This document shows, piece by piece, positions 1 through 10,600 of a DNA stretch of 64,000 nt. Both the position numbers and the translations under genes were made by a program. The stretch's first letter is position 1, and each line of letters opens with the position of its first letter. The notes under the pieces were generated by a model. It worked only from the letters and a program-made list of their open reading frames with translations. It did not search any database and had not been told where the DNA came from. Origin of the DNA: an uncultured Erwinia sp. (lineage in GTDB: Bacteria > Pseudomonadota > Gammaproteobacteria > Enterobacterales > Enterobacteriaceae); assembly GCA_945290265.1 (NCBI GenBank), contig CALYQW010000006.1:62001-126000 (forward strand), given 5' to 3'.

Positions 1-699
1 TATTATCCTATTGATTGTTTCTTTCTTTTCTATGATACGACGACCGTATGAACTATATTCCCTTCGAGGGTCTCCTTTTGGAACGGATATGGAATTTATA
101 AAATCCGATCTGTTTCTTTCAATTCCACGGTTATAGCGGGAACCTGCTAATATTATTTGTTGGTCAGATAATTGTGTAGTATCTTTTATTTTTGGGTTGT
201 CAAACAAAACCAGTTTTCTGAGATGTTGGGCAACAACTCTAATGTTAAAGGAATCAGAAAGCAGACATGCTGCTAATCTGTTCTGTTGACTCATGTTCAA
301 CGTTTTTGGATCCAGACCTATAGTTTCAGCTGCGACTTTTATTTGCATTGCAATTAACCCTACGGAAGTTGCATTTGATGCAGAGTTATCTCCACGCATC
401 AGATCAATTATGATCTGTCGGAACTGTAAAACCCCCATAGATTTCAATCTGTCGGGCGCACCGCCGACTTCGGAAACAGCGACTCCAGCTAAAAGCAGAA
501 CAGGTATTTTTTCTTCTTGTGCTATCCTGATAATTAAATCTCTGTGATATGTCAAATATGCAGCTTTGTATGCCCATAAGTAATAGTCACCGGTAACAAA
601 ACGAGGATTGCCAGGCAGGATTTTGTATCTTGCTGTATCAAATAATGTAAATTTAGGAAACCCTGTTTTGTCTATTTTGCAAAACTTATCAGTAGACAT
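1..699 (-). CDS. Lysozyme/transglycosylase-like protein, 3' end outside the window
   Basis: The minus strand is open from an ATG at 699 to the window edge, giving 233 residues with no stop. There is no signal peptide. A stretch around residues 70-80 reads LLAGVAVSEVGG, which places a glutamate (E77) in a context like the catalytic Glu of lysozyme/lytic transglycosylase folds. A later RYNRG near residues 188-192 resembles the YN-x-G motif of Slt-type enzymes. The family is inferred from these two motifs only. The gene is AT-rich like the two genes that follow it at 1.06-2.1 kb, so all three may belong to one imported antibacterial effector cluster. An unrelated hypothetical protein remains possible. 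Confidence 0.6.
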   Translation of the reverse strand, partial: MSTDKFCKIDKTGFPKFTLFDTARYKILPGNPRFVTGDYYLWAYKAAYLTYHRDLIIRIAQEEKIPVLLLAGVAVSEVGGAPDRLKSMGVLQFRQIIIDLMRGDNSASNATSVGLIAMQIKVAAETIGLDPKTLNMSQQNRLAACLLSDSFNIRVVAQHLRKLVLFDNPKIKDTTQLSDQQIILAGSRYNRGIERNRSDFINSISVPKGDPRREYSSYGRRIIEKKETINRII

Positions 700-1056
700 A
701 TTTTAATTCCATTTAAGATTATTATTCTGCCTGTATACTATACTATAAGAAAATGCTTAACAAGAATCACTATTGATTTTCAATGCATCATGTTTTTTGG
801 TTATTTCTGGAAAAATCAAAAAAAATTGTTGATAATACAACCAACTCAGGGTCAGATGTCACTTTTATAAAAAAAGCATAATGACCCTATGATGATAATA
901 TGGGAAAACCTACCAGGTGATTACCAACAGTGATGCCTCGAATGAGGAATGTTCAATGAGTCAGGTAGACAGCTATCTTATCTCTCAAAGTGAAATAACC
1001 CATTAAATCCATTTTTTCCTTAAGGCGGCAGAACAACCTGTCCGCCTTTTCTGCTG
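700..1056. other. AT-rich gap with inverted repeats
   Basis: No convincing gene. It holds a 7-bp inverted repeat AGGGTCA (848-854) / TGACCCT (882-888). A 16-codon open frame at 956-1006 follows a GAGGAA motif. A hairpin AAGGCGG (1022-1028) / CCGCCTT (1042-1048) followed by T residues reads as a weak plus-strand terminator just beyond the stop of the minus-strand gene at 1057. Confidence 0.4.
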
Positions 1057-1497
1057 TTATCCTGACACCGAACTCAGAAACTCAATATCCCCGACTTCTG
1101 AAAACAGAGCCTTATTTACCTCACTGTCAATATAATCAGTGCCTTTTTTATGGATGATAAGTATCCATTTGTCTGATTCACCGATGTTTTCCTCTGAAGG
1201 TTGTCTTATTATGTATTCAATGTTTTTGTCTGTAAATACAAAGCCTCTCAGATTATTATCATAACCAATATTTATAGTTATTCCGTTATTTAAGTAAAAG
1301 TCTTCTTTTTTTGTTTTGTTTATAAAATGACCGGTTAGCTTGTCGCATATTAAACTATCAGGGCAATTACTTTTGATATAAATAGTGTATTCATTACCAC
1401 TGAATGAGTAGTTGCTGTTATGCTCATCAAGCCTCTCAGCTTTGCAATTGAAAGTGACAGCAAACAGCATAAATATAATCATTTTTCTAATAATCAT
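1057..1497 (-). CDS. Small exported protein, candidate immunity protein
   Basis: 146 residues. The N terminus (MIIRKMIIFMLFAVTF then NCKAER) is a typical signal peptide, with CKA a plausible signal peptidase I site; the Cys is not in a good lipobox. The mature part is acidic and has no recognised domain. It starts 3-5 bases after the original stop codon (1500-1502) of the pesticin-type lysozyme gene upstream, so the two form a tight effector-then-partner pair. Periplasmic proteins in this position commonly neutralise a cell-wall-degrading effector, so an immunity role is inferred from context. Unlike its neighbour it shows no inactivating lesion. Confidence 0.6.
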   Translation of the reverse strand: MIIRKMIIFMLFAVTFNCKAERLDEHNSNYSFSGNEYTIYIKSNCPDSLICDKLTGHFINKTKKEDFYLNNGITINIGYDNNLRGFVFTDKNIEYIIRQPSEENIGESDKWILIIHKKGTDYIDSEVNKALFSEVGDIEFLSSVSG

Positions 1498-1499
1498 TA

Positions 1500-2105
1500 T
1501 TAGTTACCTTTTAAAAAACCGATTCTGTTTCTGGATCTTTCATAATCAGTTAGCACAGGCCTGCTTTTTATTAATGCAATGACTTCATTTATTTCATTTT
1601 TTTCAAAATAGGGGATCATATCTCTAAATAAAAGCCCCTGATATTTCATATCTACCAAAACGTCTTTTATTTTCTGGTTTAATTTATCCCAGCTAACAGA
1701 GTCTGTTTTTTTGTACTTATTATAAAATCAGGCTGAGTCTCTTATATAGGATTTGTATGTTAATTCAAACAGTCGTAACTGTTGTGTCTCTGTAATTTCT
1801 CCGATGATATTTTTATTCTCTTTGACGAATCTTTCAGCTTCGCAATAGCTTTTTCCTGAGCCTTTGGCTATCGTCTCTGCCTTTTCAAGTGGGATGCCTG
1901 AAGCGGTTAAATCACTTTTTATCTGGGCTGGCGAACGATATTTCATATCATAACCACAGCCTAATGTAACTCCTGAGCCTTCGTTTGTGCATTTTATTGA
2001 GCTTCCTGGCCAGTGAATTACCCTTGAATAGTAACGACTGGTAGGTATATTGTTACCTTCCGCAGCATAAGTGAGGCTTCCTTCTTTTGGTCTCATCCTT
2101 ATCAT
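1500..2105 (-). pseudogene. Pesticin/T4-type lysozyme effector with in-frame TGA
   Basis: From ATG 2105 the frame reads 125 residues to a TGA at 1728-1730, then continues in the same frame for 75 more codons to a TAA at 1500-1502. The front part has the layout of pesticin-like lysozymes: SLTYAAEGNN with Glu16, then GVTLGCGYDM with Thr47 and Asp53. The part after the TGA (VSWDKL, VLVDMKYQG, YERSRNRIGFL) matches the usual C-terminal half of the same family. One base change (probably CGA to TGA) therefore interrupts an otherwise complete gene of about 200 codons. Related enzymes are type VI secretion or bacteriocin payloads that cut peptidoglycan. No N-terminal delivery domain is present. Confidence 0.75.
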
Positions 2106-2340
2106 CTCTTATTTTATTTAATTACTTATTTTTTATACCAGAAAAATATTTAATTCAATAGAATTTTTTTTTTAGGATTATTGTCAGAATTGGTAATATA
2201 TAATAATGCTAACCAAAATTTACCAATAAATTCAATCTTATGAATCATATAAAATCACCAATATGAAATAGGAAAATACACATTTTAAATTACAGTTTCT
2301 GTAACAGAAGTGAACCGCCCGGAGAGGGTGGCCACTGAGA
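2106..2340. other. AT-rich spacer
   Basis: Very AT-rich sequence between the lysozyme pseudogene and the small hydrophobic peptide candidate. No gene, repeat or clear promoter could be supported here. Confidence 0.4.
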
Positions 2341-2460
2341 TTACTTGCCAGCTGTGTTGATGGTCACCGTAATTGAGTTGCCGGAGATACTCCAGCCCCC
2401 GTTACCGGATAGCAACAACACACCAGATACAACGATCACAATACAAAAGTACCGTTTCAT
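2341..2460 (-). CDS. Possible 39-residue hydrophobic peptide
   Basis: An ATG at 2460 opens MKRYFCIVIVVSGVLLLSGN, a single hydrophobic helix, followed by a short serine/threonine-rich tail (GGWSISGNSITVTINTAGK). Immediately upstream of the ATG a hairpin GCGGTC / GACCGC (arms 2464-2469 and 2477-2482) encloses the only Shine-Dalgarno-like purine stretch, so translation could be occluded. The size and hydrophobicity fit a small membrane peptide or a type I toxin, but no family is recognised. It may be chance. Confidence 0.3.
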   Translation of the reverse strand: MKRYFCIVIVVSGVLLLSGNGGWSISGNSITVTINTAGK

Positions 2461-2521
2461 TGTGCGGTCCCTGCAAGACCGCTTCACGATTGCCACCACC
2501 GAAGATGTTACCGCGAATGCA

Positions 2522-2699
2522 AGCACTGGATCGTGCCTGCGTTTACGGCCGTTGGAAATCCTTTCCTGAATTCGGTGCCCGCTTGCTTAAGGCGGCGGAA
2601 AGGCCCGACAGCATTGTACACGTATTAGACACGGCCACGCACTTGACACTGAGTGTAAAGCAGCCCAAGATGTGAGCACTGGATCGTGCTTGCGTTACG
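2522..2699. repeat. Direct repeat pair near pstS
   Basis: A 15-bp exact repeat AGCACTGGATCGTGC occurs at 2522-2536 and 2675-2689. Similarity continues to TGCGTT and ACG, to 2547 and 2699. The copies are 153 bp apart in non-coding sequence upstream of the short hydrophobic peptide. This may be a duplication scar or part of a small RNA. Confidence 0.6.
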
Positions 2700-2747
2700 T
2701 TGGTAACTCAACGCCCTGCTGAGAAGGCCGCTTAACCTGACCAGCAC

Positions 2748-2776
2748 AAATAAACCGCCCTCGTGGCGGTTTATTT
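2748..2776. terminator. Bidirectional terminator upstream of pstS
   Basis: Perfect 12-bp inverted repeat (AATAAACCGCC core, 2748-2759, with its complement at 2765-2776) around a short loop, T-rich on both outer sides. It separates the AT-rich accessory patch from the pst operon promoter. Confidence 0.8.
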
Positions 2777-2815
2777 GTTTCTGTTCTGTCTGCCCCATCC
2801 CTCCTCGTCATCAAA

Positions 2816-2855
2816 CTGTCATATTCAGGACATATAACTGTCACCAGATTGTCCT
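2816..2855 (+). promoter_or_regulatory. Pho box (PhoB binding site) of pstS
   Basis: Four 7-bp repeats at exact 11-bp spacing: CTGTCAT (2816-2822), AGGACAT (2827-2833), CTGTCAC (2838-2844), TTGTCCT (2849-2855). The first and third match the PhoB consensus CTGTCAT/C closely. Two overlapping PhoB dimer sites lie 75-114 bp before the pstS start, as expected for phosphate-starvation control of pstSCAB-phoU. Confidence 0.85.
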
Positions 2856-2929
2856 ATTTTTCCATCAGCAGCCGTTGTTACCCGGACCAAACCGGCACCT
2901 GACCAGACTTTGACTCCCGTGGAGGGAAC

Positions 2930-3967
2930 ATGACACTGATGAACAAAACCCTGACGCAATGCCTTGCCGCAGCCCTTTCACTCAGCGCCGCGTCAGCAAT
3001 GGCGACCAATCTGACCGGCGCGGGCGGCACCTTCCCGGCCCCGGTATATAACAAGTGGGCGGCGGATTATCACAGCGCTACCGGCAGTCAGGTTAACTAT
3101 CAGGGCATTGGCTCTTCCGGCGGCGTAAAGCAGATTATTGCCAAAACCGTTGATTTTGGCGCGTCTGATGCACCGCTGAAAGAAGAAGACCTGCAAAAAA
3201 ATGGGCTGTTCCAGTTCCCGACCGTGATCGGTGGCGTGGTGCTGGCGGTCAATCTGCCGGGCATTCAGTCCGGCCAGCTGACGCTGGACGGTCAGACGGT
3301 TGGGGATATTTATCTCGGTAAGGTCAAAAAGTGGAATGACCCGGCAATCGCTAAGCTGAATCCGGGCGTAAAACTGCCGGACACCAATATCAACGTGGTG
3401 CGCCGCGCAGACGGTTCCGGCACCTCGTTTGTCTTTACCAGCTACCTGGCAAAAACTAACGCTGACTGGAACAGCAAAATTGGTAAAGGCAGCACGGTAA
3501 ACTGGCCGGTGGGCCTGGGTGGCAAGGGCAATGACGGCGTGGCGGCATTTGTTCAGCGTCTGCCTGGCTCCATCGGCTACGTGGAGTACGCTTACGCTAA
3601 ACAGAATAACCTGGCCTACACCAAGCTGCTGGATGCCGATGGCACAGCGGTCGCGCCAGGCGAAAGCAGTTTCGCCAATGCTGCTAAAGGGGCCGACTGG
3701 AGTCAGTCATTTGCCCAGGATCTGACCTTCCGCAAAGGACAGTCTGCGTGGCCGATCACCTCTACCACCTTTATTCTGCTGCAAAAACAGCAGGCGAATG
3801 CCGAAAAAGGTACGGCGGTGCTGAAATTCTTCGACTGGGCTTACCAGAACGGTGGTAAAACCACCGCAGCACTGGATTATGCTCCGCTGCCGGACTCCGT
3901 GGTTGAGCAGGTGCGTGCAGCATGGAAAACCAGTGTGAAAGACAGCAGCGGTAAAGCGCTGTTCTGA
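2930..3967 (+). CDS. pstS: Phosphate ABC transporter, periplasmic binding protein
   Basis: 345 residues with a signal peptide ending near SAMA. The mature start [17 protein letters not shown] and the later [12 protein letters not shown] and [17 protein letters not shown] are hallmark PstS segments. It binds inorganic phosphate in the periplasm and hands it to the PstCA channel. ATG 2930 follows GGAGGG at close spacing; an ATG three codons later is a possible alternative. First gene of pstSCAB-phoU, preceded by a Pho box, so it should be induced by PhoB under phosphate limitation. Confidence 0.98.
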   Translation: MTLMNKTLTQCLAAALSLSAASAMATNLTGAGGTFPAPVYNKWAADYHSATGSQVNYQGIGSSGGVKQIIAKTVDFGASDAPLKEEDLQKNGLFQFPTVIGGVVLAVNLPGIQSGQLTLDGQTVGDIYLGKVKKWNDPAIAKLNPGVKLPDTNINVVRRADGSGTSFVFTSYLAKTNADWNSKIGKGSTVNWPVGLGGKGNDGVAAFVQRLPGSIGYVEYAYAKQNNLAYTKLLDADGTAVAPGESSFANAAKGADWSQSFAQDLTFRKGQSAWPITSTTFILLQKQQANAEKGTAVLKFFDWAYQNGGKTTAALDYAPLPDSVVEQVRAAWKTSVKDSSGKALF

Positions 3968-4027
3968 TTTACCCTCTGGGGCCGGGGCAACCCGGCCTGA
4001 TTTATTGGTTGTCACGACGAGAACGCT

Positions 4028-4990
4028 ATGGCTGGCACTAAGCCGACATTCAAAGCCCCGGGAAAGCTGGGCGACCTTATTTTCAGCGCGCTGGTGAAGC
4101 TGGCAGCGCTGATTGTGCTGTTGCTGCTGGCCGGCATTATCCTTTCGCTGATCGTTTCCGCCTGGCCGAGTATGCAGACATTCGGCTTTGGCTTCTTATG
4201 GAGCAAAGAGTGGGATGCGCCGGGCGAACACTTCGGCGCGCTGGTGCCGATTTACGGCACCCTGATGACCTCGGCTATTGCGCTGCTGATTGCGGTGCCG
4301 GTGAGTTTTGGCATCGCGCTGTTTCTTACTGAACTGGCTCCCGGCTGGCTGCGGCGTCCGCTGGGCGTAGCCATTGAGCTGCTGGCCGCTATCCCCAGTA
4401 TTGTTTACGGTATGTGGGGATTGTTTATTTTCGCGCCGCTGTTTGCCACTTACTTTCAGCAGCCGGTGGGCGAGGTGCTGTCCGCAATCCCGATTGTCGG
4501 CGCGCTGTTCAGCGGCCCGGCGTTTGGTATTGGTATCCTCGCGGCCGGGGTGATCCTGGCGATTATGATTATTCCCTATATCGCCTCAGTAATGCGCGAT
4601 GTGTTTGAACAGACGCCGGTAATGATGAAAGAGTCGGCCTATGGCATTGGCTGCACCACCTGGGAAGTAATCCGCCATGTGGTGCTGCCGTTCACCAAAA
4701 ATGGGGTGATTGGCGGTATTATGCTGGGGCTGGGGCGCGCGCTGGGGGAAACCATGGCGGTGACCTTTATCATCGGTAATACCTATCAGCTGGACAGCGT
4801 TTCGCTGTTTATGCCGGGTAACAGCATTACCTCGGCGCTGGCCAATGAATTTGCCGAAGCCGAGTCGGGGCTGCATACCGCCGCGCTGATGGAGCTGGGG
4901 CTGATCCTGTTTGTGATCACCTTTATTGTGCTGGCCTGTTCAAAGCTGCTGATTATGCGGCTGGCGAAAAGTGAAGGAGCACGCTCATGA
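4028..4990 (+). CDS. pstC: Phosphate ABC transporter permease PstC
   Basis: 320-residue inner-membrane permease with about six membrane helices and the permease EAA-type loop ([17 protein letters not shown]) that docks on the ATPase. It forms the translocation channel with PstA. The gene lies 60 bp after pstS and its TGA overlaps the ATG of pstA (ATGA at 4987-4990), indicating translational coupling. Length and sequence are normal for the family. Confidence 0.97.
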   Translation: MAGTKPTFKAPGKLGDLIFSALVKLAALIVLLLLAGIILSLIVSAWPSMQTFGFGFLWSKEWDAPGEHFGALVPIYGTLMTSAIALLIAVPVSFGIALFLTELAPGWLRRPLGVAIELLAAIPSIVYGMWGLFIFAPLFATYFQQPVGEVLSAIPIVGALFSGPAFGIGILAAGVILAIMIIPYIASVMRDVFEQTPVMMKESAYGIGCTTWEVIRHVVLPFTKNGVIGGIMLGLGRALGETMAVTFIIGNTYQLDSVSLFMPGNSITSALANEFAEAESGLHTAALMELGLILFVITFIVLACSKLLIMRLAKSEGARS

Positions 4991-5874
4991 GCATCACCGA
5001 CACCAGCATGCGCGCAGAGCAGCACGCGGCGCGGCGCAAAATGCAGTCCTGGCGACGGCTGAAAAATCGTATTGCGTTGAGCCTGTCGATCCTCACGATG
5101 GCCTTTGGTCTGTTCTGGCTGATATGGATTTTATATGCCACCGTGACCCGCGGGATGGATGGCATGACCCTGGCGCTGTTTACCGAAAGCACCCCACCAC
5201 CCAATACTGCAGGCGGCGGCCTGGCGAATGCGCTGGCAGGCAGCGGGCTGTTAATTGTCTGGGCAACGCTGGTGGGGACGCCGCTGGGGATTCTGGCCGG
5301 GATCTGGCTGGCGGAATACGGGCGTAAATCCTGGCTGGCCGAAGTCATCCGCTTTATTAACGATATTCTGCTGTCAGCACCGTCAATTGTGGTCGGGCTG
5401 TTTGTTTACACCATTATGGTGACCCGCATGCACCACTTCTCCGGCTGGGCTGGCGTGGTGGCACTGGCGCTGCTGCAGATCCCAATTGTTATCCGCACCA
5501 CTGAAAGCATGATCAAACTGGTGCCGGACAGCCTGCGTGAAGCCGCTTACGCCCTGGGAACGCCAAAATGGAAGATGATTCTGGCGATTACCCTGAAAGC
5601 CTCGATCTCCGGCATTCTCACCGGGGTACTGCTGGCGGTGGCGCGTATTGCCGGTGAAACCGCACCGCTGCTGTTTACCTCGCTCTCTAACCAGTTCTGG
5701 AGCACCGATATGATGCAGCCGCTGGCTAACCTGCCGGTGACCATCTTTAAGTTTGCCATGAGTCCGTTTGCCGAATGGCAGAGCCTGGCCTGGGCCGGGG
5801 TATTATTGATTACCCTGTGCGTTCTGTTGCTGAATATTCTGGCGCGGGTTGTGTTCGCGAAGAAAAAATATTAA
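4987..5874 (+). CDS. pstA: Phosphate ABC transporter permease PstA
   Basis: 295 residues, about six membrane segments after a basic cytoplasmic N terminus. The ATPase-docking loop ([18 protein letters not shown], in the C-terminal half) and [11 protein letters not shown] are typical of PstA. It pairs with PstC in the inner membrane. It overlaps pstC by four bases and is followed 38 bp later by pstB. No lesion is seen. Confidence 0.97.
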   Translation: MSITDTSMRAEQHAARRKMQSWRRLKNRIALSLSILTMAFGLFWLIWILYATVTRGMDGMTLALFTESTPPPNTAGGGLANALAGSGLLIVWATLVGTPLGILAGIWLAEYGRKSWLAEVIRFINDILLSAPSIVVGLFVYTIMVTRMHHFSGWAGVVALALLQIPIVIRTTESMIKLVPDSLREAAYALGTPKWKMILAITLKASISGILTGVLLAVARIAGETAPLLFTSLSNQFWSTDMMQPLANLPVTIFKFAMSPFAEWQSLAWAGVLLITLCVLLLNILARVVFAKKKY

Positions 5875-5912
5875 CCGGGCAGCCTGCAGCCAGCCCGCGT
5901 GCTAAGTGAGAT

Positions 5913-6680
5913 ATGATAATGACCTCTTCCGCTCAGATTCAGGTGCGCGAGTTAAATTTCTGGTATGGGAAATTCCACGCGCTGAAAAATATCAGTCTGG
6001 ATATTGCCAAAAACCAGGTAACGGCATTTATCGGCCCGTCCGGCTGCGGTAAATCCACCCTGCTGCGCACCTTTAATAAAATGTACTCCCTCTATCCCGA
6101 GCAGCGCGCTGAAGGCGAGATCCTGCTGGATGGTGAAAATATTCTCACCGCCAGCCAGGATGTGGCGCTGCTGCGCGCCCGGGTGGGGATGGTGTTTCAG
6201 AAGCCAACGCCGTTCCCGATGTCGATTTACGATAATATTGCCTTTGGCGTGCGTCTGTTCGAGAAGCTGTCGCGGGCTGATATGGATGAACGCGTCCAGT
6301 GGGCGTTGACCAAAGCGGCTCTGTGGACAGAAACCAAAGATAAGTTGAATCAGAGCGGCTACAGCCTCTCCGGCGGTCAGCAGCAGCGTCTGTGTATTGC
6401 GCGTGCGATAGCCATTCGCCCGGAAGTCCTGCTGCTGGATGAACCCTGTTCGGCGCTGGATCCCATCTCTACCGGGCGCATTGAGGAGCTGATCACCGAA
6501 CTGAAACAGGATTATGCGGTAGTGATTGTCACCCACAATATGCAGCAGGCGGCGCGCTGTTCCGATCGCACCGCCTTTATGTATCTGGGCGAGCTGATTG
6601 AGTTTACCGATACCGATACGCTGTTTACCACGCCACAGCAGAAGCAAACCGAAGACTATATTACCGGCCGCTACGGCTGA
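5913..6680 (+). CDS. pstB: Phosphate ABC transporter ATP-binding protein
   Basis: 255-residue ABC ATPase that powers PstCA. It has Walker [10 protein letters not shown], signature [10 protein letters not shown], Walker [14 protein letters not shown] and the H-loop VTHNM, and ends in the characteristic EDYITGRYG. Start ATG 5913 is used; a second ATG two codons on is possible. The stop is 16 bp before phoU. PstB also helps PhoU signal phosphate status to PhoR. Confidence 0.98.
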   Translation: MIMTSSAQIQVRELNFWYGKFHALKNISLDIAKNQVTAFIGPSGCGKSTLLRTFNKMYSLYPEQRAEGEILLDGENILTASQDVALLRARVGMVFQKPTPFPMSIYDNIAFGVRLFEKLSRADMDERVQWALTKAALWTETKDKLNQSGYSLSGGQQQRLCIARAIAIRPEVLLLDEPCSALDPISTGRIEELITELKQDYAVVIVTHNMQQAARCSDRTAFMYLGELIEFTDTDTLFTTPQQKQTEDYITGRYG

Positions 6681-6696
6681 ACCTGCGGAGAATCTG

Positions 6697-7431
6697 ATGG
6701 ACAGCTTAAATCTGAATAAACATATCTCCGGGCAGTTCAACGCCGAACTGGAGCATATCCGCACCCAGGTTCTGACCATGGGCGGACTGGTTGAACAGCA
6801 GTTAACCGATGCGATCACCGCGCTGCATAACCAGGATAAAGAACTGGCGGATAAGGTGATCGCCGGCGATAACCAGGTCAATATGATGGAAGTGGCGATT
6901 GATGAAGCCTGCGTGCGCATTATCGCTAAACGCCAGCCAACGGCCAGCGATCTGCGCCTTGTGATGGCGATCATCAAAGCCATCTCGGAACTGGAGCGCA
7001 TTGGCGATGTGGCGGAAAAAATCTGCCGTACCGCGCTGGAAAAATTCAGCCAGCAGCATCAGCCGCTGTTGGTTAGCCTGGAGGCGCTGGGGCATCACAC
7101 CATTGAAATGCTGCACGATGTGCTGGATGCTTTCGCCCGTATGGATCTGGACGCCGCTGTCACCATCTACCGGGAAGACCGCAAGGTGGATCAGGAATAT
7201 GAAGGCATCGTACGTCAGCTGATGACCTATATGATGGAAGATCCGCGCACCATCCCCAGCGTGCTGACTGCGCTGTTCTGCGCGCGTGCCATTGAGCGTA
7301 TCGGCGATCGTTGTCAGAATATTTGTGAGATTATTTTCTACTTTGTTAAAGGTCAGGACTTCCGCCATCTGGGCGGTGACGAGCTGGATAAAATGCTGGC
7401 CAGTGATGACAGCAGCAGTGCTCCTGTCTGA
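6697..7431 (+). CDS. phoU: Phosphate signalling protein PhoU
   Basis: 244 residues, all helical, with two PhoU repeats; metal-cluster type motifs E-x-x-R-I-G-D occur in both halves ([12 protein letters not shown] and [12 protein letters not shown]). PhoU represses the Pho regulon when phosphate is plentiful, acting between the Pst transporter and PhoR. I chose ATG 6697 ([15 protein letters not shown]), which fits family length and lies 16 bp after pstB; the frame is open further upstream but that overlaps pstB. Last gene of the operon. No clear terminator was found in the 190 bp before the next gene. Confidence 0.97.
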   Translation: MDSLNLNKHISGQFNAELEHIRTQVLTMGGLVEQQLTDAITALHNQDKELADKVIAGDNQVNMMEVAIDEACVRIIAKRQPTASDLRLVMAIIKAISELERIGDVAEKICRTALEKFSQQHQPLLVSLEALGHHTIEMLHDVLDAFARMDLDAAVTIYREDRKVDQEYEGIVRQLMTYMMEDPRTIPSVLTALFCARAIERIGDRCQNICEIIFYFVKGQDFRHLGGDELDKMLASDDSSSAPV

Positions 7432-7623
7432 GCGTTGGGGCTTTATTGACAGCTCCACGCTGGTTCTCTCGCCATACACTTCTTTTTTGTGCTTCCTGCC
7501 TGCCATCTGACTGAGAGCCTGGCTCCAGTCCTGATGGGTGATTTTTTATAGCTTCCGGTCAGACCAGTTACTATTCTCCCTGCTTTACAAGGTAAGATAA
7601 TTCTTGCATTCAAGGAGAAGTTT

Positions 7624-10600
7624 GTGCCGGTTATGCCGATACCTGCTGTGGCAGATGTTCACCTGATGAGTTTGCCAGAAGCTTCAGACGATAATGAGAT
7701 CTGGTTCGATGCCAGGGAATATCTCGATGTAGATAAAAACTGGTTTATACCGCTGTCGGCATCGGTCGGGTGGGAATTTGCCGCAGGAGAGCGGGCTGAA
7801 CAGCTGATCCCTTTTAGCGAGGACTGTCGCCGCTGTGCGAAACGGTTGCTTGGGCAGCTGGCAGAAATTAAGCAGCATCAGCTGCTGGCAGCCTGCCTGA
7901 CACAACTGTTACCGGGGGTGCCCGGCGATATCCTGCTGGCGGCAGACAGCCTGTATCGTGCAGTTACACAAAAAAAACAGTTGGATATAGCAGTAATACA
8001 AGCGCTGGGGCTGGTATCGTCATATTTGCTGAATGAAGGAAATATGATTTCCCGGCTGGCACTTTATCTCAGAGATAGCCTTAGCGATGCTATCGGGGGC
8101 AGATGGCTGGCATCTGCCGCTGACCAGGATGGCAATCACTTGTTTATCGCGCTGGCCGTAACCGCAGTGGTGGCCAGAGGCATAGTAACAGATGAAGGAG
8201 CACCGCAGCGTTGCCTGCTGCGGGTTCCGCTGTTTATGGGTAATTTGCTGATCCGGGCCAGCTTCTACTGGCAACAGCTTCAGCTGATGGCACAGCGGGC
8301 GCTGGCGTTCGTTCCGGCACAAGTGCAGGGCAGAGCATTTGAAGTTGACAGCACCATGGAGAGGGTGAATAGCTCTTACGGGCGGGGGTTACTGCAGGCG
8401 TTTCGCGCCAACTCAACGGTGCTGGCGGGATCGTTTATTCAGGCTACGGTGAGCCGTAAGCCTCTGGCACAACCTCATTCTGCACAATTTACTGCCAGCG
8501 GATTACACTGGCTGGCGGTTGATCGGCTCAGGCGAATTAGTGGCATTTCAGATCTGCTCTACTGTGATACCCGCAGTAGTGAAACGGTTCAACGGCACTC
8601 CGGTCAGGAGATCGTCCATCATTATTTTCACACCGACTGTGATGCGCTGAATTCATCATCAGCCGGTGATCCTGTGAAGCGGGCGATATCAGCCGGCTAC
8701 CGCCGTCAGTCGGACATATATAGTCGGCACGCTGATTGGCAACAGATAACAGAAGCAGCCGCCACTACCCGGAGTTTTTATACCCCGGCGCTGCGCTGGG
8801 TACATCGTTTTACACTGCTGCCGGGCGCGAGCGCAGACAGTACCAGCAGGCCTGAACCCTCCGAACCGGTGAGCGTTTATGATGCGGAAGGTGAGGTTGT
8901 TGCTCTGAATAATTATTATCAGATGATGAACCCGGGCACAGCCAGACACTTCTTTGATACCGGTCGGCAGGCGATTGACCATTTCTATGCGGATTACAGT
9001 ACCAGGTTCCCACCGCTGCTGACTATAGCCCGTCAGCTGCTACGACAGAAAATTCAGCAGAGATTTCATCTGGATCTTGACCCTGACCAGGTGTTTTTTA
9101 TGCATTTCGATTATCTGGAATATGACGGCGATCATACCAGGCTGTTCGGACCACCCCGTACCCGTGCACCGCTGACGCGATTTTTATTTAATAATTTTCC
9201 TGCAGAGATTCAGAACAACCTGGTCGATATGGATGTGATGTGTGGTATTTATTCAGGAGCCGCAAAACCTGATAACGTCTATGAATTGTCGGAAAAACTA
9301 AAGATCAACCCGGTCGATTTCATTAATTTAATATGGGAAATAGATTTTTATCAGTATGCCAGTGCAGTCAAACGTGCTCATTTCAAAGAGAAAGATATCC
9401 ATATCAAACGTTATTGTTATGATTTAATTATTCATCTTGCTACAAGTGGCATCAAACCAGAGGCGGCTAAGGACGTTTTAGCGGGAGCCGGACTGATAAC
9501 AGGAAGTAATGTCACTACGATGATTCTGGATATTAATGGTTATCAATCCTCGAATATTTATATTTTTCGCAATCGGCATCAAGGGCGGGTAACGCTTTAT
9601 CTTCCCGGTAGTGATTTCAAGTTTATTACTTTCAGAACTGATTTTGAAATGCGCGAGTGGTTTACCCGGTTTTGTGCATCGGCTGAAACCCGTGCAGTTA
9701 TCTCTTCTCATTTTCCTGTCGCGCTGCGTCAGGATGGAATATTCTATGCTGGCGTGGATAACTGGCTTAACAGTATCAATGAAGATAATAGTTATTATTA
9801 TGTGATTGCGACAGGTAAGAAGAAACTGATTGCAGCTAATTTTTTCAATGATATGCATGAAAGAATAAGGCAAGAGGTGATGTCAGACCTCGATTATCTG
9901 ATTAAGTCAGATTCAGAGATAAAGCGGGATATGTGGGAGGGGTTTATTGATGCATCAAACATCATCCCTAATCCACTGTCTCCTTTTTTGTCTCTGGGGA
10001 TCCATCTGGAGCATGCGGTAGAGGCCGATAGCTACGAGGAGAAAATAGATGAATGGCATAAGATAAAGTATGACCTGGTTAACCTTGCGCTGATGGTGTT
10101 AATGGATAAGGCTGTTAAGTTCAAAAATGATGGTTATGAATTTATTAATCATATTAAGAGAGGGCTTAAGACCACCCGAATAAATACCGCCGGGCTGAAG
10201 GCAGCAGTATCACCAAAGTTAAACCGGCTGAACCCATCGCTATCAGACCGCATACTGGTGAGAAGATTGCTATTACGCCTGGCCGTTTCACCTGAGTACG
10301 TCATTAATTCTGATGAAAATATGTACTATTTTATGGTTGGCTTAAGGAATGAAGCAACAGAAATACAGGCTATAAAAATTAATAAGTTCTACCTTCCGAT
10401 AAGAAAGAATCATCAAACTCATCTCCCTGAGGTTTATGACAGAATCAGGCCGGATTTATCAGGCTATCCCGTTTTTCTTAACAAAAAACATGTCTGGCAG
10501 TTTGGCGTAGAGGTGAAACCCAGACTAAAGCTCTCTGATTCTGAGGGTGCGGTTAATTCATATGTATCTGATGATCTGTTTAAGAAAATTACAGATGATT

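Noticed and set aside
5952-7001. 349-codon minus-strand frame across pstB and phoU
   Set aside because: It mirrors the two well-supported plus-strand genes, has no ribosome site and no family features; a high-GC antisense shadow.
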